Origin: CAMBDS01 sp964355675
Lineage (GTDB): Bacteria; Electryoneota; AABM5-125-24; Hatepunaeales; Hatepunaeaceae
Length of the DNA: 24,219 bases
Assembly (NCBI GenBank): GCA_964355675.1
Contig: CAYHEC010000041.1
Location: 1-24,219, forward strand
Direction of reading: 5' to 3'
A program made the translations under genes and the position numbers. Each line of letters begins with the position of its first letter. The first letter of the stretch is position 1. Positions 1-7,950 of the stretch are shown piece after piece. A model generated the notes under the pieces. The model saw only the letters and a list, made by a program, of their open reading frames with translations, was not told where the DNA came from and ran no database searches.

Positions 1-25
1 ATAGTTTTAGTTCAGTAGTGCCGGT

Positions 26-53
26 AGTAGTGCCGATTTAAATCGGCACTACT
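26..53. repeat. 28-nt perfect palindrome, copy 1
   Basis: The half-site agtagtgccgattt is followed directly by its exact reverse complement, giving 14+14 nt with no loop. The same 28 nt recur exactly at 18975-19002, just upstream of a lipoprotein gene, and a variant with compensating changes lies at 15511-15538. A partial copy of the left arm (cagtagtgccg) sits immediately before it at 14-24. Here it lies beyond the 3' end of the minus-strand operon. It could be a mobile palindrome or a bidirectional terminator-like structure. Confidence 0.8.
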
Positions 54-96
54 TTGACAGTGTCAGGGAGTGCACACACCCAGTGATAAAATGGAA

Positions 97-119
97 AGGG
101 CGGGTTGAAACCCCGCCCT
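97..119. repeat. GC-rich hairpin
   Basis: The arms agggcggg (97-104) and cccgccct (112-119) form an 8-bp stem. It lies just beyond the terminator of the minus-strand operon and could be a second, back-up terminator hairpin or another member of the palindrome set of this genome. Confidence 0.55.
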
Positions 120-130
120 CCAAGAGAACA

Positions 131-161
131 AAAGAGCCGCCCCGTAGTGGAGCGGCTCTTT
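131..161 (-). terminator. Rho-independent terminator of the manC-crp operon
   Basis: The arms aaagagccgc (131-140) and gcggctcttt (152-161) form a 10-bp stem with an 11-nt loop. Read on the minus strand, the hairpin ends in ctctttTGTTCTCTT, a moderately T-rich tail, 26 nt after the stop codon of the Crp/Fnr gene. Position and structure both fit the end of the five-gene minus-strand operon. Confidence 0.6.
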
Positions 162-187
162 GCTTTGCCAAAATGATATATCGAGAC

Positions 188-865
188 TTAGCTGTAAATC
201 TTCTTGAAGGCGTCAAAGTTGACAATTACGAGAGTGTTATGTTCCATTCGAACATGTCCTTCTTCCTCGAAACGTTTGATGACTCGAGAGATGGTCTCGC
301 GCGATGTCCCGGCAATCGAGGCGAGATCGCGCTGGAGCGGTAACTCTTCGATCCAGACCTTGCCTTCCTTGATCCTGCCGATATCTTCCGCCAGGCGGAT
401 GATAGTCGTGGCAACGCGCCCTTTAGCGTCAAGAAGGGAAAGACTGCGAATATGACTGTCCGATTTTCGGATCCGCCCGGCGAGTTCTTTCAGCAGAGAA
501 ATAGCGATCTTCGGAATTCGTTCAAGAATTTCCATGAAGTCGGTACGCCTCAGCATTAACAGCTCTACATCGTCGATGGACGTTACGGACGCGGATCTTC
601 CCTGACCGTCTATCACGGCAAGCTCACCGAAGAAGTCGCCCTGCCCAAGGATGGCGAGAATAGCTTCAGCTCCATCGGTCGAGATGCGCGAGATTTTCAC
701 TCTGCCGGTTTTAATGACGAAGAGGCTGTTGCCTACATCGTCTTCAAAGATGATAAGATTGTTTTTGCGGAACTTCCGTGTGACCATCAGGCGACTAACT
801 ATGGCAAGCTCGTCTTCGTTCAGGTCAGTGAAAAGCGGAAAAGTTCTTAGCAAGTTCGGTTCCAT
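188..865 (-). CDS. Crp/Fnr-family transcriptional regulator
   Basis: A 225-aa DNA-binding regulator, the usual length for Crp. An N-terminal cyclic-nucleotide-binding beta-roll (about residues 10-125) contains GDFFGELAVIDGQGRSASV (76-94). Its E81, R90 and S91 match the positions that hold the ribose and phosphate of cAMP in Crp. The C-terminal winged helix has the recognition segment around LASIAGTSRETISRVIKRF (181-199). There is no N-terminal cysteine cluster, so it is not an FNR-type iron-sulfur sensor. The frame is open to 928, but ATG at 865 is chosen because GGAGG lies 4 nt upstream and the previous gene ends 10 nt before it. It is the last gene of the operon. The effector and targets cannot be told from sequence; the neighbouring sugar-nucleotide gene may be one target. 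Confidence 0.9.
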   Translation of the reverse strand: MEPNLLRTFPLFTDLNEDELAIVSRLMVTRKFRKNNLIIFEDDVGNSLFVIKTGRVKISRISTDGAEAILAILGQGDFFGELAVIDGQGRSASVTSIDDVELLMLRRTDFMEILERIPKIAISLLKELAGRIRKSDSHIRSLSLLDAKGRVATTIIRLAEDIGRIKEGKVWIEELPLQRDLASIAGTSRETISRVIKRFEEEGHVRMEHNTLVIVNFDAFKKIYS

Positions 866-875
866 CCAGCCTCCG

Positions 876-1163
876 TTACGTGGGTTCGGGGGGGGTGTGG
901 TTGATCGCCCAGCGCTCAATTTCCTCACGCAAGGCGGGTTTTATATAGACTTTATCTGCTCCCATACGGGCGATCTCTTTTGCCAAAGCGGCAACTCGCT
1001 CATCTACAGGTTGGCGAGTATTAATAAGCAACAATTTTTTCCCGTTAACAACACAAGCGCCGGTTTCAAAAGTACCACTGTCTCTTCTCACCTCATCAAA
1101 AAGTTTCGAAGCGACTTCTTCTAATTCATGCGAGAGTTTTTCCGGTTTAAGAGATCGACTCAA
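876..1163 (-). CDS. Conserved-looking hypothetical protein, 95 aa
   Basis: I do not recognise this small soluble protein. It is charged, with predicted helices at both ends (residues 5-27 and 53-88) and a short strand-like centre (GACVVNGKKLLLINT), which suggests a small alpha/beta fold. There are no membrane segments. It starts with TTG at 1163; the TGA stop of manC overlaps this start (TTGA), and no other start codon exists in the open frame, so translational coupling to manC is likely. It ends 10 nt before the Crp/Fnr start. The tight spacing on both sides argues that it is a real gene in the operon. Confidence 0.7.
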   Translation of the reverse strand: MSRSLKPEKLSHELEEVASKLFDEVRRDSGTFETGACVVNGKKLLLINTRQPVDERVAALAKEIARMGADKVYIKPALREEIERWAINHTPPEPT

Positions 1164-2239
1164 AGATATTTCTCTTTACCTTCGGCTCGAAGTTTTTCGA
1201 CGATCTGTTTGACGTCCTGCGCTTTGTCAAGCGGGCATATCAGCAACGCATTGGGCGTATTGACCACCAGCATATTTTTCAGACCTATCAAAGCGGTCAT
1301 TTTATCTTGGGAATAAATGAAACAATTTTTGGAGTCTAAGGTAGAACCTAAGCCGACGATAACGTTTCCGTCATTATCCGGCGAGTACTGTCGATAAAGT
1401 TCATCCCAACTGCCGACGTCGCTCCAATCAAAGTGACCTACTACCATGAATATCGGCGTTTTTGTGACTTCCATTATTCCATAGTCAATGGAGATCGGTC
1501 TAATGCGACCATAACGAGTTACCAAAGAGCGAAGATAGTGGGTTGAGCCGTAATTTTTTTCAATTGATTCCAATTGATGAAATTGTTCGGGGAGATGCTC
1601 TTCGAATTCAGCAAGTATGCGGGACGCTTTCCAAATAAATATGCCACTATTCCAATAAAAGTCACCACTGGACAGGAAGCGCAGGGCAGTTGCCCTGTTG
1701 GGTTTTTCAGCGAAAGTCTTAACTCTGTGTATATTTTGAGGAAGATCCGCACTCCGTGGAGCGAACTGAATATATCCATACCCTGTTTCAGGGCGGTCGG
1801 GCGGAATCCCGAAAGTAACGAGAGCGTCATGTTTTTTGGCAATATCCACTGCAGATGTGACAGCATTCTGGAATCCAGCAATGTTGCGTACCAAATGATC
1901 GGAGGGAAGTATGATCATGACACCGTCAGGATCGATACGCTTAATATGCATCGCCGCAAGGCCTATGCAGGGAGCGGTATTTCGAGCCGATGGTTCGATA
2001 ATATAGTTATTGTCAGATAATTCTGGAAGCTGGGGAGCGATAACTTTTTTCTGCAAGCGATTTGTTGCAATGAAAATACGGTCTTTCGGGATGAGTCCAT
2101 TCAAACGGCTCACGGTTTCTTGCAACAGGCTTTTCGGGCCAAGCATCGAGATCACCTGCTTGGGAGTCTTAACCCTTGATAACGGCCAGAAGCGTGTACC
2201 GGAGCCTCCGGCCATGATGATGGCATAGGTGTTGGTCAT
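1160..2239 (-). CDS. manC: Mannose-1-phosphate guanylyltransferase
   Basis: Makes GDP-mannose from mannose 1-phosphate and GTP in the cytoplasm, for exopolysaccharide, lipopolysaccharide or glycan synthesis. The 359-aa protein has the nucleotidyltransferase signature GGSGTRFWPLSR (residues 11-22), then PSDH near 115, GYGYIQF near 155, EKP near 178, WNSGIFIWK near 197 and DWSDVGSWDEL near 275, in the order expected for this family. It stops after the transferase and short left-handed beta-helix part and lacks the C-terminal phosphomannose isomerase domain of bifunctional ManC/AlgA proteins. ATG at 2239 lies 5 nt after the stop of the upstream ATPase gene. No clear Shine-Dalgarno is visible, so coupled translation is likely. 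Confidence 0.93.
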   Translation of the reverse strand: MTNTYAIIMAGGSGTRFWPLSRVKTPKQVISMLGPKSLLQETVSRLNGLIPKDRIFIATNRLQKKVIAPQLPELSDNNYIIEPSARNTAPCIGLAAMHIKRIDPDGVMIILPSDHLVRNIAGFQNAVTSAVDIAKKHDALVTFGIPPDRPETGYGYIQFAPRSADLPQNIHRVKTFAEKPNRATALRFLSSGDFYWNSGIFIWKASRILAEFEEHLPEQFHQLESIEKNYGSTHYLRSLVTRYGRIRPISIDYGIMEVTKTPIFMVVGHFDWSDVGSWDELYRQYSPDNDGNVIVGLGSTLDSKNCFIYSQDKMTALIGLKNMLVVNTPNALLICPLDKAQDVKQIVEKLRAEGKEKYL

Positions 2240-2244
2240 AATTG

Positions 2245-3450
2245 TTAGGTAAAAAGCATTTTATCTCTACCCCTTGCTCGCATTCGCACATAGGAGTAGT
2301 ATAAAAAGTTGGCGAATTTGTATTCACCTCTTGTAGTTCCTTCTTTCAAGAGCCCTACCTTTTTCATTTTCAGGAGGAAATTGTTTAGAACACCTATTTC
2401 ATCGGTTAAGAGTAACTGTGCAATTTCAGATTTGTTGAAACGATAACCGATCTCCGATGTTCCGATTTTTTCAAGAATCGAAAGGTAACGCTTACTATTC
2501 AGCGCTTCGAAAACTTGACGATCCATATATTTAGTCCCAACATTCTCTACGGCACTTCTAAAACCCTCATATGCGTCACTCTCATCAATCAAATTGTCTA
2601 AATCAATCCAAAATACAGCGTCCCCTAGTTCATGCATGAGCGTTGGATAGCCCTCGGATATTCCACCAAAAAAATTTGCTTCTTCATATTCAATCTCAAT
2701 ATCACAAGCTCTAAATCTGGATGTATAGAATGAAGTCGCCTCAATTTTAGAAAGTGGCTGCAAGTCAATAATATTGAATATCCTCGCAACAGAAGGATTG
2801 TGGTGGATTATCTCGGCTCTCTTTTCAGGGAGTGCACAAAGGACGAAAAGTAATGGCAACTTTATACCGCTTGTCGCCAAGCCGTCCACGAAACTCTTAA
2901 TAAAATGTGAGAAATCAGGAGAGTTGGTTATACCATTCAGATCATCCACTACAATTGCGAGCCCCTTTTTACCATTTTCTGAACTTGCTTTATATATCTC
3001 AAGCAGTGCTGGCAAAAAATTCTGCACCAGTCCATTCATTTCAGACGGTTTACCTTTGAATTCAATACTGACACCATAAGCTCCAACTGATTTTATCAGA
3101 CCACCAAACATTGCCGTTAATTTTTCACGCAAACCTCCCGGAGGGGCGTCGGCAAGGAGTTTTGGGAAAAGTGTCTGCACAAATTGCTCAAGATTATTCA
3201 CACTTCCCATATGACAATGAGTTGCTACATAATTGAATTCCTTTTCAGCCATATCCTTGATCAACCATGCAAGCGAGGACTTCCCCATACCTCGTTCACC
3301 GATGATAAAGACGTTTTCATTTCGACCAAAAGTAGTTTGATGAAGATACCTTCTTATAAGGGAGACTTCCTTTTCACGCGCGATAAAATACTCGGGTGCG
3401 ACAGGCTTTCCGGGGAAGAATGGGCTCTCTTTCATGGATCTGTCAAGCAT
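2245..3450 (-). CDS. AAA/ORC-type ATP-binding protein
   Basis: A predicted P-loop ATPase of 401 aa. Walker A is GERGMGKSS (about residues 51-59) and Walker B is LAIVVDDLNG (DD at about 169-170). LLFVLCALPEKR further on is a likely sensor strand, and the C-terminal third (from about 320) looks like a winged helix ending in YYSYVRMRARGRDK. This layout resembles the Cdc6/ORC-like and 'archaeal ATPase' groups, whose bacterial members are mostly uncharacterised. The frame opens with TTG at 3471, but ATG at 3450 has AGGGA 6 nt upstream and overlaps the preceding gene by 8 nt, so it is preferred. The gene is visibly AT-richer than manC and the regulator, which may mean later arrival in the operon. 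Its job there is unknown. Confidence 0.8.
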   Translation of the reverse strand: MLDRSMKESPFFPGKPVAPEYFIAREKEVSLIRRYLHQTTFGRNENVFIIGERGMGKSSLAWLIKDMAEKEFNYVATHCHMGSVNNLEQFVQTLFPKLLADAPPGGLREKLTAMFGGLIKSVGAYGVSIEFKGKPSEMNGLVQNFLPALLEIYKASSENGKKGLAIVVDDLNGITNSPDFSHFIKSFVDGLATSGIKLPLLFVLCALPEKRAEIIHHNPSVARIFNIIDLQPLSKIEATSFYTSRFRACDIEIEYEEANFFGGISEGYPTLMHELGDAVFWIDLDNLIDESDAYEGFRSAVENVGTKYMDRQVFEALNSKRYLSILEKIGTSEIGYRFNKSEIAQLLLTDEIGVLNNFLLKMKKVGLLKEGTTRGEYKFANFLYYSYVRMRARGRDKMLFT

Positions 3451-4006
3451 TTCTATCCCTAATTTTTCCAACCACTCCCATTACTCCCACCTGCGCAACC
3501 GCCGCATAGAGTCCCGGAAGCATCGCCACCACGAGATAGGCTCCAAACTGGCCTGCGTATCCGTTGGTCAGCCAAACTGTGGCAATAAACATCAAGCGAC
3601 CAGCCGCGATTCCGATTGCAGTCGCACCGAAGCCGTTCCAACCATATCGTTCCCGAAACCAACCCGTGACAAATCCATAGGTGGCGAGCTCCAGAGTCAT
3701 TGCTGGAAGCACAAGCGGCAAAGGAAAACCCGTGATCAGCCAGTTCGATACCGGGCTCAATCCGCCAACTACTAATCCGCCTCGCCAGCCGAGAAGAATG
3801 CCTGCTAACAAGACTGGCCAATGCATAGGCAACAAGCTTCGCACTGGTAGCCCGGCGAGGTGCGATAAAGCTGGCAATAAAACAGCCGCCGACACCAATG
3901 CTACCTGAAGAAGCCAGAACTTGACGCCTTTCGAGACGAAAAGAACCTGTCTGTTTGAAATTGCTTCATTTTGAAACGTGGATATATCTCCTAATATCTG
4001 GTGCAA
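3443..4006 (-). CDS. ECF-transporter S-component-like membrane protein
   Basis: A hydrophobic protein of up to 187 aa with about five or six membrane segments. The pattern SLLPMHWPVLLAGILLGW, GGLVVGGLSPVSNWLITG and ALELATYGF-like TLELATYGFVTGWF is typical of substrate-binding S components of energy-coupling factor vitamin transporters. No T component or cognate A1/A2 ATPases are nearby (the next gene is a different ATPase type), so a shared, distant ECF module would be needed. The substrate cannot be told. The start is uncertain: the only standard start is TTG at 4006, right after an in-frame TGA and without a Shine-Dalgarno. An AGGAG lies further in (3988-3992) with no ATG, GTG or TTG in frame after it. 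The first membrane helix begins after residue 28, so a later start would still leave a whole protein. Confidence 0.75.
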   Translation of the reverse strand: MHQILGDISTFQNEAISNRQVLFVSKGVKFWLLQVALVSAAVLLPALSHLAGLPVRSLLPMHWPVLLAGILLGWRGGLVVGGLSPVSNWLITGFPLPLVLPAMTLELATYGFVTGWFRERYGWNGFGATAIGIAAGRLMFIATVWLTNGYAGQFGAYLVVAMLPGLYAAVAQVGVMGVVGKIRDRNA

Positions 4007-4045
4007 TCAGGGTCTGTTGAAAAAGTCTGAAAATGAACTGACCAG

Positions 4046-4117
4046 ATTCAGGCGGACGTCCGCGTCCGCCGTTTGGTCAAGCACAGTAGAATGGCGGACG
4101 AGGACGTCCGACTGAAC
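4046..4117. repeat. Inverted repeat pair, 25-nt arms
   Basis: The arm at 4046-4070 (attcaggcggacgtccgc...) and the reverse complement of 4093-4117 agree at 22 of 25 positions. Each arm can also fold on itself (ggcggac with gtccgcc at 4051-4057 and 4064-4070). The 22-nt spacer has no visible gene. Confidence 0.7.
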
Positions 4118-4151
4118 TCCACAAGACATTTTAAACAAATTCAAGTTGTAT

Positions 4152-4236
4152 TTGGAGAGCGGCTTTTTAAGCCGCTCTTGCCCGCACTTGTTGTGCTTTC
4201 AGACCGATTAGAGCGGCTTGAAAAGCCGCTCTCCAA
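4152..4236. repeat. Inverted pair of near-identical hairpins
   Basis: Hairpin one has arms agagcggctt (4156-4165) and aagccgctct (4169-4178) around ttt. Hairpin two has the same arms at 4210-4219 and 4223-4232 around gaa. Including flanks, 4152-4178 and the reverse complement of 4210-4236 differ at a single base in 27. Either hairpin could end transcription, but their duplicated, inverted arrangement points to a repeat element. Confidence 0.75.
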
Positions 4237-4314
4237 GAAAATCTCCGATTGCTTGACAAGCTTATAAATATAATTAAAAAATCGTTGCGATAATACCGTA
4301 CAAGCAGAGTCAAT

Positions 4315-5955
4315 TTATGGTAAATGTAGAATCACTCCACCGCTCTCCCAACGAGCTCTGACGGTGATAGTATCTTGGAGAAACGCGAATGATTCGCTGT
4401 GCTGAAATGGTGTAAGATTGCCGAAGTTGAATTTTCCATTCCCGTCGGAATCTTTCCAACTCCATAATTCATAGTCACCTGGTGCGAGATACCTGAAGAT
4501 GAAAGTGCCGTCAGGAGATACCTTAACTTCATTGGGTTGAAGTTTGGTGACTCCGATCCGTTTCGCCGATACTTTTATATTATTATTACTGAGGCTAATG
4601 ACTTGTCCGGCGATTTCGCCTGTTCCACCCGGGTCAAGGGTGGTGAAGAAAAGTGTCCAAATTGTGTCGCCGGCAACAACTCCCTCGCTATTAAAAACCT
4701 TACTGAGATCAAGCGAAATCAGACATCTCTGATCAGTGGCGAGTTCGTGTTCTACCTTCCATTTAAGGATGTTCGGTGAGGGATGAGAAACATCTATCGG
4801 ATAGCTAACGGAGTCTGAAACAGTCAAGGTTAAGGCGTAGATCAATGAGTCCCCGGAAATTTGATCATCGAAGGCAACAAATCCATTTGCCTCCAATGAA
4901 ACATCTCTGGCGTTTGGAGTGGGAAAAGTGAGTGAAATTGCCGCTCCTGTAGTATCTGGCTTTGGTCCTCCAGAGAAATCGAACACTCCGGTATCGCCCG
5001 CGACGACTGCCGCATACCTCATATTTTCGTCCTGCAACGCAGTAAAGTAATTTATACGAGACGAATCAAGCGGTTCGATCCAGACGGAGTACAATTTCAA
5101 CTCATTGCCCAAAGAATCTTCCACATGAATGGCTTGAGACCAATCAGTTGTCATTTCTGTCAGTTTTTTAGATAATCTGAGTTGCAGATGTCGGTTATCG
5201 GTTGGCCTGAGCAAGAAAACAGAGAGTTTTACGGTATCCCGCTTGGTTGCAAAGAGATTCAATTCAATGGAACTATCGGGAAGCACGTCCACGTCCTTCC
5301 AAGCAATAGCGAGCCGGTCGAGACCGGGCTGGTAAAGTTTGTCGCGATTTTTATCTTCCCAGCAGACAATGGTGTAAAGACCGGCGGGTAGATACTGTAG
5401 AGAAAAAACACCCAAATCACTTGCCTGAGTCAGAAATGGCGCCAAGATTGAATCTGGTGAAATGTCTGTCGTGTCAGTTACCAGCCATGCTCCAGCCATC
5501 ATCCCGGTTAAAGGAGGATCTCCATAGATACGTCCCTTAACTTCGCCGCCAAGAATGCTATCGCCTGCCGTAAAGACAATTGTCATTGAGGTCAAGAGGG
5601 GATTTCCGTGCAGATCTTTGGCTCCTGATCCAATGGTGACGGTCATAGGTCTGTCGAAAGGAACTCCTGATTCCGGCTTGATGAAGAGCTTACGTCCTTT
5701 CAAGCGGAATTTTATTTTGGCTTGGGGAGGCGAGATGAAAATCGAAGAAGTCAATGAGCTTTCATCAACCGGTTCGCTGAACTCGAATACTACTTCGGTA
5801 TTGGGAGCGACGTTTACCGAACCGGACGGTGGCGTCACCCCGACGATCTCAGGCGAAGTTTTATCTTCTGGTCCCCCACCGGGCGAGCCCAATCCCGCAC
5901 AGCCGGTCAGATCTAAGGCTAACGCAAGAATGAAAATATGAATAAATAGGGTAAT
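4315..5955 (-). CDS. Ig-like (SbsA/Big_5-type) surface lipoprotein
   Basis: A predicted exported lipoprotein of about 525-546 aa. Just upstream of the first standard start (TTG, 5892) the open frame encodes a hydrophobic stretch ending in the lipobox LTGC (ITLFIHIFILALALDLTGC), so the true start must lie further up. The mature part begins with GSPGGGPEDKTSPEIVGVTPPSGS and an SbsA-type Ig-like domain (first ~100 residues). A carboxypeptidase-regulatory-like beta-sandwich follows (VKGRIYG ... GLYTIVCWEDKNRDKLYQPG), then two further sandwich regions, the last with FRYLAPGDYELWSWKDSDGNGKF near the C-terminus. Such proteins are common in the Bacteroidetes/FCB group, with unknown roles at the cell surface. 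The end coordinate here is a suggested ATT start at 5955, 10 nt after AAGGAC (5966-5971); the start is uncertain. Confidence 0.78.
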   Translation of the reverse strand: MTLFIHIFILALALDLTGCAGLGSPGGGPEDKTSPEIVGVTPPSGSVNVAPNTEVVFEFSEPVDESSLTSSIFISPPQAKIKFRLKGRKLFIKPESGVPFDRPMTVTIGSGAKDLHGNPLLTSMTIVFTAGDSILGGEVKGRIYGDPPLTGMMAGAWLVTDTTDISPDSILAPFLTQASDLGVFSLQYLPAGLYTIVCWEDKNRDKLYQPGLDRLAIAWKDVDVLPDSSIELNLFATKRDTVKLSVFLLRPTDNRHLQLRLSKKLTEMTTDWSQAIHVEDSLGNELKLYSVWIEPLDSSRINYFTALQDENMRYAAVVAGDTGVFDFSGGPKPDTTGAAISLTFPTPNARDVSLEANGFVAFDDQISGDSLIYALTLTVSDSVSYPIDVSHPSPNILKWKVEHELATDQRCLISLDLSKVFNSEGVVAGDTIWTLFFTTLDPGGTGEIAGQVISLSNNNIKVSAKRIGVTKLQPNEVKVSPDGTFIFRYLAPGDYELWSWKDSDGNGKFNFGNLTPFQHSESFAFLQDTITVRARWESGGVILHLP

Positions 5956-6115
5956 TACGAGTGCCGTCCTTGAGTTTACGTTTTCAACAAGATCAATATA
6001 GAACTGTCGAGGATATTAGTCAAGGTTTGGCGGGGTAGTTCTTCGGTGTGCAACACGCTTGTCAATACAGCTCTCATCAACTTATATTGATAGTGAATAA
6101 AACATCACCATTTGC
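5956..6115. other. Divergent intergenic region
   Basis: Separates the minus-strand lipoprotein from the plus-strand aldehyde dehydrogenase and must carry promoters for both. The lipoprotein frame remains open up to a TAA at 6016-6018. A plus-strand promoter candidate is listed separately. Confidence 0.5.
6059..6088 (+). promoter_or_regulatory. Candidate sigma-70-type promoter of the aldehyde dehydrogenase gene
   Basis: TTGTCA at 6059-6064 and TATATT at 6083-6088 are separated by 18 nt, which would start transcription near 6095, about 20 nt before the ATG at 6116. This is a match by eye to a general consensus; the promoter preferences of this lineage are unknown. Confidence 0.35.
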
Positions 6116-7615
6116 ATGAGGAACCCAGTGTCTCATCAGTATCTGAATTACATCAACGGGGAATGGAAACCTGCCAGTTCGGGGGAATGGTCGGAGAATC
6201 GCAATCCGGCTCATTGGCAAGAAATAATTGGACTTTTCCCGAAATCGGGAGTGACCGAAGTCAATGAAGCAGTTGCCGCGGCGAGGGCAGCCTATAAAGA
6301 GTGGCGGCTTGTCCCTGCTCCAGAGCGTGGAAACCTGCTGAAGAAGGTCGGTGATCTGATGGTCGAACGAAAAGAAGACCTTGCCCGCGATATGACTCGT
6401 GAGATGGGCAAGGTGATAGCAGAAGCGCGAGGCGACGTTCAGGAAGGGATCGATACAGCCTACTATGCCGCCACCGAAGGCCGACGATTGTTCAGCAACA
6501 CCGCTCCGTCAGAGATGCGAAATAAAGTGAATCTCTCGTTTCGCATGCCGATTGGCGTTGCCGGGCTGATTGCGCCGTGGAATTTTCCGATGGCAATACC
6601 GTGTTGGAAAAGTCTTCCAGCATTGCTTTGCGGCAATTGTATCATTCTGAAGCCTGCTTCTGATACTCCGCTCACTTCGACTCATTTAGTGGAAATACTG
6701 GCGGAAGCCGGATTTCCAAAGGGAGTAGTCAACCTTATCCATGGCGGAGGCAGTGTCGTTGGAAATTGTCTTGTCGAGCATCCCGGGGTTGATATTATCA
6801 GTTTTACCGGGTCCTCGGAAATTGGTAAGCAGATCAATGCCAAGGCAGGAGCATCGCTCAAGCGCGTCAGTCTTGAACTTGGTGGCAAGAATGCCCAGAT
6901 CGTCATGGATGACGCTGATTTGGCGCTTGCCCTTGATGGAGTGCTCTGGGGGGCCTTCGGTACGACCGGACAGCGATGCACCGCGACGAGTCGCCTGATA
7001 GTGCACAAAGCGGTCTATGACCAGTTCGCAGAGATGCTAATCGAGGCTGTCAGCAAACTGAAAGTCGGCGACGGCTTGGATCCGGCAACGAATCTCGGAC
7101 CGGTTGTTAACCAGAGCCAGGTCGATACGGTCAGGTCTTATGTGGAAATCGGCAAAGCTGAAGGAGCGCGGCTAGTTGTAGGTGGGCATCAGCTCGATAA
7201 AGGCGCATTCAAGGAGGGCTGGTTTTTTGCCCCGACGGTGTTTACCGACGTAACTCCGAAAATGAGGCTGTTCCAGGAGGAGATCTTCGGGCCGGTTCTA
7301 TCGGTGACAAAGGTAAAGGACTTCGAGGAAGCCATCACTGCGCACAACGACTGTATCTATGGACTCTCGTCTTCAATCTATACCAAGGACATTAACCGGG
7401 CTTTCAGGGCGGCTCGCGACCTTGAGGCGGGGATTACCTACATCAACGCCGCCACAATCGGCGCTGAGTGCCACATGCCATTTGGCGGCGTCAAGCAGAC
7501 AGGTAACGGCCATCGCGAAGGGGGCTGGGCGGTGTATGAATTCTACAGCGAATACAAGACCGTCTATATCGACTTTGCGGGGAAGTTGCAACGGGCGCAG
7601 ATAGATAATTATTGA
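6116..7615 (+). CDS. NAD(P)-dependent aldehyde dehydrogenase, possibly for aminoadipate semialdehyde
   Basis: Oxidises an aldehyde to its acid with NAD(P)+. The 499-aa length is standard for the superfamily. Visible landmarks are the cofactor-loop segment APWNFPMAIPCWK (near 153), FTGSSEIGK (near 230), the general base E254 in LELGGKN, the nucleophile C288 in GQRCTATSR and EEIFGPV near 397. The end INAATIGAECHMPFGGVKQTG followed by GNGHREGG resembles the semialdehyde dehydrogenase (KGSADH/GabD-like) branch. It lacks the GTAGQRC of the ALDH7 type. The lysine 6-aminotransferase downstream (10284-11603) releases aminoadipate 6-semialdehyde, so this enzyme may finish that conversion; this is inference from context. 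No clear Shine-Dalgarno precedes the ATG. Confidence 0.9.
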   Translation: MRNPVSHQYLNYINGEWKPASSGEWSENRNPAHWQEIIGLFPKSGVTEVNEAVAAARAAYKEWRLVPAPERGNLLKKVGDLMVERKEDLARDMTREMGKVIAEARGDVQEGIDTAYYAATEGRRLFSNTAPSEMRNKVNLSFRMPIGVAGLIAPWNFPMAIPCWKSLPALLCGNCIILKPASDTPLTSTHLVEILAEAGFPKGVVNLIHGGGSVVGNCLVEHPGVDIISFTGSSEIGKQINAKAGASLKRVSLELGGKNAQIVMDDADLALALDGVLWGAFGTTGQRCTATSRLIVHKAVYDQFAEMLIEAVSKLKVGDGLDPATNLGPVVNQSQVDTVRSYVEIGKAEGARLVVGGHQLDKGAFKEGWFFAPTVFTDVTPKMRLFQEEIFGPVLSVTKVKDFEEAITAHNDCIYGLSSSIYTKDINRAFRAARDLEAGITYINAATIGAECHMPFGGVKQTGNGHREGGWAVYEFYSEYKTVYIDFAGKLQRAQIDNY

Positions 7616-7650
7616 TTGTTATTTTCGATTGCTGAAGATAGGAGACTGAA

Positions 7651-7896
7651 ATGCGCAGCGGATTATTGGCATTGGGAGTGGCGGCGATCTACTACGTGGC
7701 TGCTTTTGCCGTACTGACCTTATTAAAAGTTAAACCAACCAAATTGTTCACTTACTCAACGATTCCTTTAGCATTGGGAGGCTTGGTCTGGATTGCTTGG
7801 GCAATTGGACAAAACCTCTGGGGAGGTTTGATTGTCGCAATAATGCTGGCAGTTTCCGTCGGGTTGGCGTGGGCAGTGAAGCGGGAGTTTCTATAA
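7651..7896 (+). CDS. Small membrane protein, 81 aa
   Basis: Not a family I recognise. Three hydrophobic segments (about residues 4-25, 33-52 and 57-76) fill nearly the whole protein, with positive charge in the loop KVKPTK and at the C-terminal KREFL. This makes it a likely three-pass inner-membrane protein. TAGGAGA lies 7 nt before the ATG, and the gene begins 35 nt after the aldehyde dehydrogenase stop, so the two may share a transcript. Confidence 0.7.
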   Translation: MRSGLLALGVAAIYYVAAFAVLTLLKVKPTKLFTYSTIPLALGGLVWIAWAIGQNLWGGLIVAIMLAVSVGLAWAVKREFL

Positions 7897-7950
7897 TTGC
7901 CAAGAGTAACTCCTGCGAGAGTTATTGAACCAAACACTTGAGAGCGATCA

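Larger units (their letters stand above)
4007..4314. other. Intergenic region with paired inverted hairpins
   Basis: No convincing gene lies in these 308 nt; a 64-codon frame at 4073-4267 runs through the hairpins and is rejected. The stretch must hold the promoter of the minus-strand operon and the 3' end of the lipoprotein transcript. It contains two pairs of inverted repeats, listed separately, and an AT-rich block at 4258-4283 next to the lipoprotein stop. The sequence gggtctgttgaaaaagtc at 4010-4027 looks like ends often seen on insertion sequences, but no partner end was found. Confidence 0.6.

Noticed and set aside
4010..4027. Sequence resembling an insertion-sequence end (gggtctgttgaaaaagtc)
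   Set aside because: No matching inverted end, target duplication or transposase was found in the window.
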